Source: Podospora bellae-mahoneyi (taxonomy: Eukaryota; Ascomycota; Sordariomycetes; Sordariales; Podosporaceae). From it: a DNA stretch of 64,000 nucleotides. The position numbers and the translations under genes are program-made. This document shows positions 32,674 through 42,850 of the stretch, piece by piece (the first letter of the stretch is position 1; every line of letters begins with the position of its first letter). The stretch is taken from the NCBI RefSeq assembly GCF_035222275.1, contig NW_026946360.1:744001-808000 (forward strand), given 5' to 3'. The notes beneath the pieces are model-generated. The model was not told where the DNA came from. It ran no database searches and saw only the letters and a list, made by a program, of their open reading frames with translations.

Positions 32674-33642
32674 TCAGTCTTCAGCCTCTTCCTCGCCTGC
32701 ATCTTCGGCAACCTCACTACGTCTCCCGCGTCTTCCGGCTCTTGATCTTTGGAATGCCGACCTGGATGTGATGGCCCTTTCCCCCACAAACTGAGATCCA
32801 TCCCATTCCGTCTGACACTTCGGACACTTCCGGTCCGGCCTGGTCCTCCAAAAGTTGCCCTCGCAAACATCGTGCAGGCGAATTGTGCAGTCCACATTGT
32901 TACACCGCTGTCCGTGCGTCACGATCTCCTTGCACGCCTCGCAGAACTTGATATGCTGCCACTCTTCTTCTTCGTCGTTGTAGGTGGCAACAAGCCAGGA
33001 CCACAGCTCAACCAGGGCTCTCGTGCTTAGGCTGTAAAACCCGTCCCTGCTCTTCTCCAACCACCCCTCGGCTACCAGGTTCGATAGTAGCGCGAGCACT
33101 TCGGAGTGTTTGAGTCCCCGAGTGGCTGACTGACTGCCTTCCGCATCCTCACCATTGGCGCCGTTGACATGTCCATTCCCCATACTCTGCCGAGAGGGGC
33201 GTGATACCTTCAGTGCCTGTGCCTCATCCACAGCCATGACCTCCATGCGGGGCGTGTTGTACGTCTCAAACATGGCGTCGAGCAGCCTCTTGATGTATGC
33301 TACCTCTTCGGCCGAATGGACAGTGGCCATCTGGCTGGCTGGGTCGCTCTGGGTGTTGTAAAAAACCCAGACACGCTCGTCTCGGACTTGATCGCGCATA
33401 TAGCGGATGTCATAGTCCAATGGCTCCACGGCCTCTCTCGCAGTTCGGATGGCATCTGTAAACTGGTCTAGAGTGATGGTTTCCGGGTCAACGGGCTCAA
33501 AGGTGGTCTTTGACTTGAGGTCGGCCAGCAGTTTCTTGCCTTGTTTCAGCGTGAGGGTGCCTTGTGCCATGAAGTTTTGAAGAAAAGAACGGTGGAGGTC
33601 ATTGTACCCGGCTGGAAGAGGTGGCTCCCAGTCGATCTCCAT
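32674..33642 (-). CDS. nse1: Nse1, non-SMC element 1 of the Smc5/6 complex
   Basis: A single exon encodes 322 residues from MEIDWEPPLPAGYNDLHRS. Nse1 pairs with Nse3 and Nse4 on Smc5/6 and acts in recombinational DNA repair. The N-terminal part (FLQNFMAQGTLTLKQGKKLL) and the winged-helix parts (GLKHSEVLALLSNLVAEGWL; DGFYSLSTRALVEL) match the family. The C-terminal variant RING follows as CEACKEIVTHGQRC, then CTIRLHDVCEGNFWR and CPKCQTEW, giving eight zinc ligands. The basic and acidic tail is extra. The frame is open upstream, but 33642 matches the conserved N-terminus. An A13 run lies just past the stop. Confidence 0.93.
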   Translation of the reverse strand: MEIDWEPPLPAGYNDLHRSFLQNFMAQGTLTLKQGKKLLADLKSKTTFEPVDPETITLDQFTDAIRTAREAVEPLDYDIRYMRDQVRDERVWVFYNTQSDPASQMATVHSAEEVAYIKRLLDAMFETYNTPRMEVMAVDEAQALKVSRPSRQSMGNGHVNGANGEDAEGSQSATRGLKHSEVLALLSNLVAEGWLEKSRDGFYSLSTRALVELWSWLVATYNDEEEEWQHIKFCEACKEIVTHGQRCNNVDCTIRLHDVCEGNFWRTRPDRKCPKCQTEWDGSQFVGERAITSRSAFQRSRAGRRGRRSEVAEDAGEEEAED

Positions 33643-35518
33643 TGATGAAGCACTGTAAGTAGAGTGGGCGTGGATTCGGTTGGTGGAAAGACGAGGTTGT
33701 CGTCTGTCGGCTTGTGAGAGAGAGAGAGAGAGACTGCAGTGCTGATGGAGTGGCGAGCTGCAGGTTTCCAAACGACTGCAACCAGAGCGCGTTCTTTCCC
33801 GCGATTTTTGGCGTTGCGGGATGTCAGCCACACCCTGCAAAAGTGGTTGCAGTGGACCGAATTGATGGCCTTGCGAGGAAGGTGCACGGTCCATTTTGTC
33901 GGGCACGGGTCATATATGCCTTTTCCATCAGCGCCATCAGCGCCATCAGCGCAATATTTCGAACCGAGCTCACCTCACCAACAACCAACCCCCATTTTCA
34001 CCCACGCCCATGGGCACTATCTCCCATTATCACAATCTAGACCTCCCTCTTTTGGAAAATCACAGGCTTCCAATCTTGCTCTAATCTTCTAATCCCGAAG
34101 CTTGAAGTTCTTGGTATCTCTTGTTCGACAGCTGTTTGAAGCAGCTGTTTCGACACCCGCCTGTACCCGAGGTGCTCCCCCCGTTTCCACGTGGGTTCAA
34201 ATCTCCGATACGCTGCTTTTTCTCCTCCCCCCCCTTCTACGATGGACCGTCTAGGGTAGCCTCGACGGGATTACGGCACACATGGCAAAGAGACAGATAT
34301 TCTCCTCTTGTTCTCTTACCATACTCGTCACCTGCACTAGTAGACTGTCGTGCCTGTGTGGCTCAACTGCCGCGGCCACAGTCGTCCGATGTGTGCTCCT
34401 CAGATTGGGAACGGCTTCACCTCTAGCGTTTCGGAGAACGCCCCTCTTTTCGGAAACCGGTAAGCGGCAGGGGGTTCGTGACATCGTCTCACGTTGGCAG
34501 GGGCGGCATCTCTCTTTTCCAGAGCTTGGCTCACCAGATCCCCTCACCCTCAGCCTGTTTGGATCTCGGGCCATGGAGCTGTTATGGATACAGGGTCTGG
34601 ATTCACTTGACGTTCTGTTTCCACCTCTTTATCACGGTATCAACTGACAATTCCCTCAAGAGTTATTATATCTCCACTACCGTCGTTCTCGAGTCTGGAC
34701 TTTCGGGCTCGGCTCCAACTCCGTCGGAATCCACTCAAACCTCACACGCCAACCACCCGTTGAAGAACAGAGTCGCAACGACAAGACGGATCTGCAGACT
34801 GCAGCCGACCCTCCTTCCCATATGCGTCTTCTTCACCCTTATGTCCTTCCTGCAAGGCCGGGGTTGCTTGCTGCTTCTGATCTCCGAACGTGAACAGGGT
34901 CGCGCCGGAGCAGACCAAATGCTTGTGATAAAGCTGCGGAGGAGCTACAATAAACGATCAAAGCGCTACTCTCCACATCAAGCCACTAGTCCTCTTTCGC
35001 CATTCAGTTCCTGAAGGGCTTGCTTCTCGATAGCGTCTTTTGCAAATCACGAAGGTCCTTTTGGATTGCGCTCGGACGCTCGGATCCTGGTAGCGATACA
35101 TCGCCCATCTCGTTCTCTCACAAAGCGCACCTGTAAGGGCACGACATCGTAATCGGCACGCAGCTTCCTGTAACCATATTCAGCTGCTCGCTTCTGGACC
35201 TGCCCATCATGCCCAGAGACGGAACTGTGGAAACGGGGGTGGTTGAGGGGAGAGGAGGGCGAGAAGTTGGGTGTTTGGGCCTCTCCACGTTTTCCAGGGG
35301 TCACTGTGTCACGCTCACTGTCACCCAAGCTAGCCCGAGGCCATGGCTTTCTCGATTTATCCACAAGATCCCCCTCCTTGGCGTCGCCCTGTCTGCATGA
35401 TAACGCGTCTTGATCCGCAGTCTCAACCTTGGTCCTGGTGTTTGTTTCTTCTTTTTCTCCATTCCTGTGCAACCTCCAACCCCTTGACGTACCCGGCGCT
35501 GCCGACAACACCTTCAAG
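33643..35518. promoter_or_regulatory. 1.9-kb divergent spacer between nse1 and the seven-TM gene
   Basis: It contains a (GA) run at about 33715-33731 and three copies of CAGCGCCAT in the + sequence near 33927-33953. Open frames such as 34282-34647 have no recognisable motif. Confidence 0.4.
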
Positions 35519-37179
35519 ATGGCTCAACTGCCGTCCGAGGTCATGGGCCAGTGTGTTGCTATTCTTCTCTACAGCTGGTTTTGCCTGGCCGTCGGCTTGT
35601 TCTTGCTGTGGATCGTGTGGGTTCATGATGAGCGCACGAGCTGTGAGTGCTTCACTGTCGTGGAGATATCAGCCAACGAGAGAGAGACTAACCAAGCTCA
35701 GATGTCATCATGCTGGGGTCTTTCATGGTCTTGCACACATTTACCTCAATCATCCAGCAGATACACACCATCGCCTGGTGGAACGATATCAAGACGGCAC
35801 AATGGCAGAATGTCGTTGCCAATGTGGGGAATCCTGAGCTCAACATCACGGGTGCATCAACCGGTCTGGATTTAGTGCTGTTTTACATTCGTGGGTTGCT
35901 TTGTGGTCGACTACCGGGAGCGCATACTGATGGTTGCACAGAGTACTATTGCTACAATGTAGAATCACTACTCATTGTCTTTTGGGCTGTAGAGCTGGCC
36001 AACAGTATCTTCCAGCTACGCATCGCCAAAATGTACCGGTTCCACGCCTCTCTGATTGCCAAGGGTACCGCGGCCGTGATTCCGGCCGTGTTTATGGTTT
36101 TGCTTCGGTTCAGCAAGATTCAGGCCAGTACCGTCGGGTTCCTGATCTTATCCAGCGGAATCAGTACGTTTATAAGCTTTCGTAGTCTACTGAAGAGCAC
36201 TTGCTAACAAGCCCCCAGTGATCGCTTGCTTCCTGGCCGGCAGCTTGATTTTGTTGTCGATTCTTGGCAAATACATTCACTCGCGGGTAATGGTGTTGTC
36301 ATGGGACGTTCGGTATGGGCGCTCAACGAACACTGGTGGAGGCACCTCGGATGGAACGAATCCAACCAGTAGCTCGCAGCCAAAGCCTCCGTTGCCGAAG
36401 AGGAAGAATATCTACGACAGGTGGTTGGTGTTGCGGTTCACCGTTGCTTTCATCGCCTTGAGGTATGTATACCATCACATCATGGACTGCGAGCACAGAG
36501 AACTGACAGACAACGCAGCCTTTTTCAACTCGTCGTTGTCATGTTCCAGCTCCGAGCTTCACAGACCAACTCGGTTGAAAATGTCCCGGCAGAGCCGGAC
36601 CTGAGTGCCGAGAGAGCCGTTACCGACTTTGTTCTTTACATCCCTGGAGTTACGGCGCCGGTACTGGCTTATTTGGTGTTTGGAACAACGAGGACCTTTC
36701 GAGATTATGCCTGGTCCGTACTTGCGCCGCGGTGGTTGCAGGCGAAGCGAGAGGCACGCAAGCAGGCCAGGAAGAAGCCCAGCGTCGTGATCGGTGCGAG
36801 GGACTTGGCCATCATCAGCCAGGAGCAGGCAACCAAAGCGGGTCGTGATTTGGAATCAGGACGTTGTCATTACGAGGTCGGCGTCACTGCCGGGAGGGAT
36901 AGGGCGAACAGCAACGCTGGGAGGGAAAGGTCATTTAGCAACGCCGGGAGGGATAGGGCGTATAGCAATGCTGGGAGGATGAGGGGGAACAGCATAAGGC
37001 TGCAGAACCTTAATTCTTCCCACAACCACATTGTGGGTGCGATGAAGGATAAGGACTCGGATGAGGATGAATGGCCGATTATGAAGCATGAGTCCATTCA
37101 GGTCACGACCGAAATCGACCGAAGCTCTGGCCACTCTAGTCAGTGGAAAGATATGATGGACAAGGATCGGAGGATATGA
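35519..37179 (+). CDS. Seven-TM membrane protein with tandem RxRxxS repeats in its tail
   Basis: Five exons, 35519-35642, 35702-35890, 35942-36163, 36219-36462 and 36519-37179, encode 479 residues; all phases close. Seven hydrophobic segments are visible: AILLYSWFCLAVGLFLLWIV, VIMLGSFMVLHTFTSI, LLIVFWAVELANSIF, KGTAAVIPAVFMVLL, ACFLAGSLILLSIL, RFTVAFIALSLFQLVVVMF and FVLYIPGVTAPVLAYLVFG. A glycine/serine/proline loop separates TM5 and TM6. The long C-terminal tail has basic residues and four tandem nine-residue units (36886-36993), each with an RxRxxS motif. This is a GPCR-like layout, but I cannot match it to a named receptor class. Receptor function is inferred from topology only. Confidence 0.85.
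36886..36993 (+). repeat. Four tandem 27-nt coding repeats (nine residues each)
   Basis: Units read TAGRDRANS, NAGRERSFS, NAGRDRAYS and NAGRMRGNS in direct succession within the cytosolic tail of the seven-TM protein. The nucleotide repeats are imperfect. Confidence 0.95.
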
Positions 37180-37372
37180 TGGAGAAGGATCGGAGGATGG
37201 TGATGAACCGGGAGCAAAGGGAATGGCGTTTTGGTTTCGTTTGTTTTTTAATGATACCCTCGTTGCGCCTGACAATGATACGATTGACTGGATGACATTT
37301 CGTTGGATGTCTGATAATTTCTTCCGAGCTGCTCCGTTTTATCTGCAATAACCACGTCTTTTGGTGTTGTTT

Positions 37373-39360
37373 TTACTTTTTGCTCCCCAATCTTCCCAGT
37401 CTGACTGGTGCAACTAAACACAGGTTCGCAACGGCCAGAGCGAAGCAACATAGAAAAGTTAGACGCAGGGCGGCGGCGTAGCTCTGTACGACTTGATCCT
37501 GGTATGTCCCCTCCAAGTCCCTGATAGCCTCGACCGACTTTCTGACTTTGCTGATCACAGCCTCCTTTTCCGGTCCGCTGACGAATTCCTGGAGGTGATA
37601 CCACAGCGAGTTTTGCACGACAAGCGATGAGCAGGCGACTCCGAGAATGTTACCTGTGCTTCTCCACAGCATCAGGGTGCTGGTCACGACAGCTTGCTCG
37701 TGCTGCTTTGACGCGGCGAGCACAGCCATGAAGCTTCCCGGGAACTGGAAACCTTGGCCTGCCGACGCCGGCACGAGACAGAGCATGTAAACCCATGTCG
37801 GCCAGCCCCTTTCCATGCTGAACAAGCAGAACAGTCCGGCTATGACGAGCGTTGCGCCTGTGATGAGCGGCCACTTCATCCGGCGGGACCAGGTGATCAA
37901 GAAGCCGGCTGTCATTCCGCAGAGGGCCTGGACCGCGGAGCAGGTTACCAGGCGGAGGCCGGACTCTGTAGCCGAGGTGAGGAGGACGCCTTGGAAAAAC
38001 AGCGGTCTTTTTTTTTTTTTTTTTTTTTTGTCAGCTGAGAATTCAAAGACAAGAGAGACAAAAGATGCTTACACGTTAAACAGTATCGCCGCCGCCAACA
38101 ATGCCGAAATATGGCTCGACACCATCAGGTTCATGTGCGGCGCCTTGAACACCAGATGAAGCGGCATGATCGGGTTTCTAACCCATCCCTCCACCCACAA
38201 AAACACGGGGAACACCACCGCAAAGCACATCAACGACCCTACCACAACCGGATGGCTCCAAGGAAGAACGTTTCCCCCCAGCCCAACCCCCAACACCAAC
38301 CCCGTCACGCTCCCCGCCAGGGTCGCGGCTCCCCAAAAGTCAAACTCTCTCAACGCCTGCTGTATCGTCACCTTCTGTTTCCCGTACAGTCCTAAATCAC
38401 CGGGGATCACCAACCCGCTCACTCCCACACAGATGATCAGAACAGGAACCTGAACCCCAAACTCCCACCTCCACCCCAGACAATCCGCCATCAGACCCCC
38501 CAGACCCGCCCCCATCATGGACCCGACACCAAAAGTAACATTCAACAAGCTCTGATATCTAGGCCGGATCTCGATAGGCACGACATCAGACATGATGATG
38601 CTCCCCAGCGTCATCATCCCCCCCGCTCCGAGGCCGCAGACTGCTCGAGCCAGGATGAACTGGAGCATGGACTCAGCAACGGCGCACCATAGCGTCCCCA
38701 AGGAGAAGACGGCAGCGAGGATGAGGTAGGGTGTTTTCCTGCCAATCGCATCCGACAAACCCCCGACCAACGGCTGAAAAGAGGTCTGGGTGAGCAGAAA
38801 GGAAGTCGAGAGCCAGGAGGCAGAGTTGGCAGAGCGAAAGTGGGAGGTTATCACCGGGTGGGAGGAGGCCATGATTGTGCCATCGAAGCAGATTATCAGT
38901 TCTGCGTTGTCGTTAGGATTTTTCAGGTACGCTTAAGCTGGTTGGGGGTTGGGTAGGAAGACGACGGGCTGAGCTTACGGGAGAGAATTATCTGGCCGAA
39001 CAGCAGCCAGAAGCGGGGCCGGGAGAGGCCGGAGAGGTAGGGGGATTTGCTTGGAGCGCTTGACGGGAGGAGGGGGGTGGACTCGGTTGTTTTGGGCTGG
39101 AAGGGAAACGAGGAGGAGGCCGAGGAGATGGTGGTGCTGCTGCTGGGAGTGGAAGCATAGTGAGGACGGGGGATGCGAAAAGGGGGTTGTTGCGGTCGAG
39201 AACCGGGGAGGAAGAGGTCGAATGGGTTGGTGGTTTCATCGTCGCTGGAGTCGTCAGACGAGGAGAGAGATTCTGACGATTCAGAGTCTTTGTCGCTTTC
39301 CCAGGGGTTCTTTCGGTAGAGGCACACCTCACGGTGCGGCGGTCTTTCCTGAGAGCTCAT
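37373..39360 (-). CDS. MFS transporter of the drug:H+ / vacuolar amino acid (Fnx1/Vba-like) group
   Basis: Three exons, 39360-38979, 38901-38073 and 38006-37373, encode 614 residues. The start at 39360 (MSSQERPPHR) is preferred over 39414. An acidic Ser-rich cytosolic start (SESLSSSDDSSDDET) precedes the transport domain. Motif A appears as GGLSDAIGRKTPYL, and FDGTIMASSHPVITSHF sits at TM1. ARAVCGLGAGGMMTLGSIIM is the motif region seen in Fnx1/Vba proteins, and GVGSMMGAGLGGLMAD is the motif C area. There are about 12-14 hydrophobic segments. The likely substrate is basic amino acids at the vacuole or toxic compounds at the plasma membrane; the sequence does not decide. The second intron has a 22-nt A run just before the acceptor. 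Confidence 0.87.
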
Positions 39361-39986
39361 GATGTTTGCATTCACACCATCGACAGATAGACAGACAGAC
39401 ACAAAAGAAACCACAAATATTCACACTCAAGTCACACTACATATTTTAGGTATTCGTACAACTCAATAAACTCCGTTAAACCCTTCCTCCCCTCAACCCA
39501 TCTCCGATTCTCGGTGGCGGCTTTGTGTGATATTTGTATGGCGTTATGCATCCAAACCCGCACTAACACCATGACGCCTTCGCCCTTGCTTCCTGTCGTT
39601 CGGTTGCGATGCGGCGCCGACGATACATATCCCCCCCACACACCAGTCCCACACCATACCTACCAAAACTTGCCTCTCATCACCTTTGTCCAATCACCTT
39701 GCGCCCTCTCAGCTACCACGTTAAGGGTGCAACTTTTCAACTTACATCATGCAGAGCCACCCCTCTTCCGCAGTGAAATAGGACGAATGACCAATATTCC
39801 GAGACTGCATTCTTGGATGTATGACATGTATGTGCGGGGATATCCCAGATGGGTGCTGTCAACAAGGTGAACGGTACGGCCTTTGAAGATAATTGGAGGC
39901 CTTTGATGTTAAAGACAGACGGAGATGTGACACAGACAGTTTCACACATATCAACGACGACCCAAGGGATCAATGATCAAAATAAG
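39361..39986. other. Intergenic between the MFS gene 5' end and the 21-bp array
   Basis: About 630 bp. An ACAGACAGACAG run near 39390-39401 lies just upstream of the MFS start. No gene is recognised. Confidence 0.5.
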
Positions 39987-40243
39987 GCTTTGAAAAAGTC
40001 ACAATATGCGTAGGAAAATCGATTTGATGCCTCCCTCAACACCAAACACGCCTTCCTCAAATGCAACTAGGCCTGGTCTGCATGAAAAAGGCCCTCCTAT
40101 ATCCCCAGGACGCCTGTAACCTCTTCAAAGAGGCCTATCTAGCAAACAAATGGGCCTCAAAAACGTCTAGATACGCGCAGAAAGAATCTAATTAGGTCTC
40201 CAAAGAACCTCGGTACGCCTCAGATGACAGAACAGCATGCCTT
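39987..40243 (-). repeat. 21-bp periodic array with an AGGC(C/G)T-like core, 3' of the hexokinase gene
   Basis: On the + strand a GCCT-like tetramer recurs at 39987, 40008, 40029, 40050, 40071, 40091, 40112, 40133, 40154, 40175, 40196, 40217 and 40239. The spacings are 21 except for one 20 and one 22. Eight of the 13 cores are exact GCCT; the rest are one- or two-base variants. On the transcript strand the core is AGGC, often preceded by T-rich sequence. Between cores the units differ widely. The array begins about 10 bp past the hexokinase stop codon, so it should lie in the 3' UTR. Confidence 0.8.
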
Positions 40244-40252
40244 AAAAAGACA

Positions 40253-42030
40253 TCAGGTACACATGCTGGCCAAAGCAGCAGGCACCAAAACACCGGCGCC
40301 AGTGATACCGCCATCGTGGCAGGGATGCAAGACCACACGAATAGGGGCTTTCCCATCAAACTCCAACGCCAAAATCTTATCCAGATAGGCCTGTGTGTCG
40401 GCCAAGTAGTCTTGGAAGTGCTGAATGCACCCACCAGTGTATCCAACCACCAACTCAGTGATGTCCTTCTTCCCAATAGCACCAGGCTCCGGGATCTCCT
40501 CGGCACACATCAGCAAACCAATTGTCGAAGCAGCAATGATGCCGGCAGCTCTCTTCTGAATCGCCACGGCAATCTTGTGCAGGACGGCCTCAAGCGTCTT
40601 GGTCCACTCAAACTCGGGATGCTCGGCCGGGAACTCGTTGCTCAGCTGGTCGGCCATGCTACCCTTGGGGCTGTTGTGGTAATAGTGGCTCAAAAAAGTG
40701 GTGGTGAGGCCAAATCTCTGACGAAGCTTTCTTGGCAGCGTAGAGACAGACAGCTTGAGGACATTGATGCAGTAGTCAAGAAACATGATTCTGCCCAGCT
40801 CGCCCAGGTAGCGTCCGGCAGTCATGTACTCAAGAGGCTGGAAGCCGGGAATCTCTCCGGCCCTGTCAAGCTCCTCGTCCCACTTGTTGATCAGACCAAA
40901 CTTGCGGAGAGGAGGCGCAGAGCCGTTGATGCTCCACTCGGTGTTGACAGCAATTTTGGCTGTAGCCACATCCTGACCGGGCAAGACGTTGATGGAAGCC
41001 GGGCGCTTGCTCTCATGCAGGGTAGAAAGCTTCAGGGGAATGGTGGCGTTGCAGCCCGTGCCGACAATGACGCCCATGGCCGCTTTCTGATGGGCTTTGG
41101 CGGGAAACTGGCAGATGAAAGAGACAAGAGTTGACACGGAATCGTTCGCAATCGCAGCAATCTTGATGTTCGGCATGTCAGCAGTCTTGTGCTTCTCATA
41201 ACCAGTGGTCAGGTGGCCACCGAGATCCAGGTTAGACGTGATGGCAAAACCCTTTCCCATCGCCATCAGTTTGGCTTCGGACAGTGAGGTCTGGTGCATG
41301 GGGAAACTGAACGTGACACCCAGGGGAAGGTCCTGGTCAGGAGAAAGACTGAAGGCATCGCAGCCCTTGCGGACAACATGTGCAATGCGGTCGCCAATCC
41401 ATGAGAACAAACTCTCCGAGTTCTCGTTCTTGAGACTTTCACCGATGGGCCAGGAGTGCTCGAGAAGGCGGTTCAACTTGCGGGAGGTGCTGGGCACGCC
41501 AGCGTCACCCACAATCAAATCGTGCTGAAGCTCGATGAACCCAACACGGAGGTTGGTTCCGCCACTAAGAAACGTTAATCCCAGCTCTCCGAAGTCTAAC
41601 CGAACCAGGAGAGTGTGGCTTGGGTTTTCTTACATGTCAATGGCGAGGTAACTGTTTGGTGAAGATGAAGTGTCAGCATCTTGTTCTTCGCTTCGTCTGT
41701 GTATCAACCCCCGCACTTTATGCAGCTGCCGACCGGAGCCGACTCGTCCGTTACATTCGCCTAGAAGCAATACATCTCCTGCTCCTTTGGGCAACCTCAA
41801 CCAAGATTGATGAGATGATAGACTTACCGACCGCTATCACTGCCGTCCTGGCCGGCGCTCACCTCGGGGGATAAGATCGATTCAGAGATTGGGGTGGGCA
41901 GGAACATGTCCGACGACTCGGCTGAGAGCTTGCCAAAGGTCGAGGCCATCTCGCGAGCGAGCCCAGAGAGTTTCTGGACATCGATAGCCAGTGGCTCGAG
42001 AAACTTGTCGATTTCAAGCGTCGAACCCAT
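40253..42030 (-). CDS. Atypical hexokinase-like protein (HxkC/XprF or HxkD-like)
   Basis: Three exons, 42030-41828, an 18-nt microexon 41651-41634, and 41564-40253, encode 510 residues. The microexon YLAID joins to GGTNLRVGFIELQ, the phosphate-binding loop of hexokinases. Also present are VTFSFPMHQ (normally FSYPxxQ), AIANDSVSTLVS with the catalytic aspartate, GVIVGTGCNATIP, NTEWSING and EYMTAGRYLGELGR with the usual glutamates. The sugar-loop W/STKGF is reduced to MGKGF, and several other conserved residues differ. Filamentous ascomycetes have non-catalytic hexokinase-like proteins (HxkC, HxkD) that regulate protease production and carbon response. This gene resembles that type more than a glycolytic enzyme, but the call rests on motif divergence. 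Confidence 0.85.
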
Positions 42031-42850
42031 GTTGACAACTGTACAAAGGAAACAAGGGGGAGTACAGATGCTGCAGGAGAACGAGATGCTTCTAACACTT
42101 CGGGTAACGGCTGTCGATGGCCCAAGAGGAACCAAAACGTGCTGAATGCGTAAAGATTGTTGCTTGGAAAGAATTCAAAACAAAATAACCATGGGAAAGT
42201 CGCTAAGTGGCGGAGTGCTTCCCATAGCTGTTGGTAAACGGCAGGAGCGACAACGGACGGGCACCTTCGATATTCAAGAGCGACGGAATCTTCCCCCCCT
42301 GAAGCATTTGCCGCTAAGAGAGGGAAACAGAAACATATAAAAAAACACCTTCGAGTCTGCCAAAATATTGGCCTGTGACGAGCAATATTGAATACGCTGC
42401 CTCTTTGGGCTACATCAGCGTCCCAATGTCACGTATCATCGACTCAGCAGGCAGCATGTCGTGGAGGTTGCCTTTGGGGCCACGATCACCACAGCCAATC
42501 AGCGGTCTTGTTACACCTTGATGGCGTCCTTCAGCGCACCCACCTGTTCTGCCAGCAGGGGGTCGCCCTCAGCGTGCAACCACGGGAGAGGCACGACGAC
42601 GTCCATCATCAAAACAGGAAACCTTCGGGAATTTCTCGATGCATGAACGGGACCCCAAAATAGCCACGGGAGTGTTTAAGCTCGTCTCTTAATCTGCTCA
42701 TTGCATGCCCCTGCATTTCATTTTTGCCCAACCCTAACCCAACAGATGATACTATGGAAACTCCGTTTTGAGTCGCGTCTTGTCTCATGGCCATGACACA
42801 TGCTGATATGCCTGTTATCTATACATTATTGTCTTGCTGTGGTCCATCTT
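42031..42850. other. Intergenic between hexokinase-like gene and cdc5
   Basis: About 820 bp that hold the hexokinase-like promoter and the cdc5 3' flank. A CAACCCTAACCCAAC telobox-like motif is at 42729-42743. No gene is recognised. Confidence 0.5.

Noticed and set aside
34185-34210. GGGTTCAAATC, a possible tRNA B box
   Set aside because: No matching A box or cloverleaf stems at proper spacing.
34380-34415. Peptide resembling the translated Illumina adapter artefact (SSDVCSSD)
   Set aside because: The nucleotides differ from the adapter at several positions, and flanking sequence shows no sign of a chimeric join.
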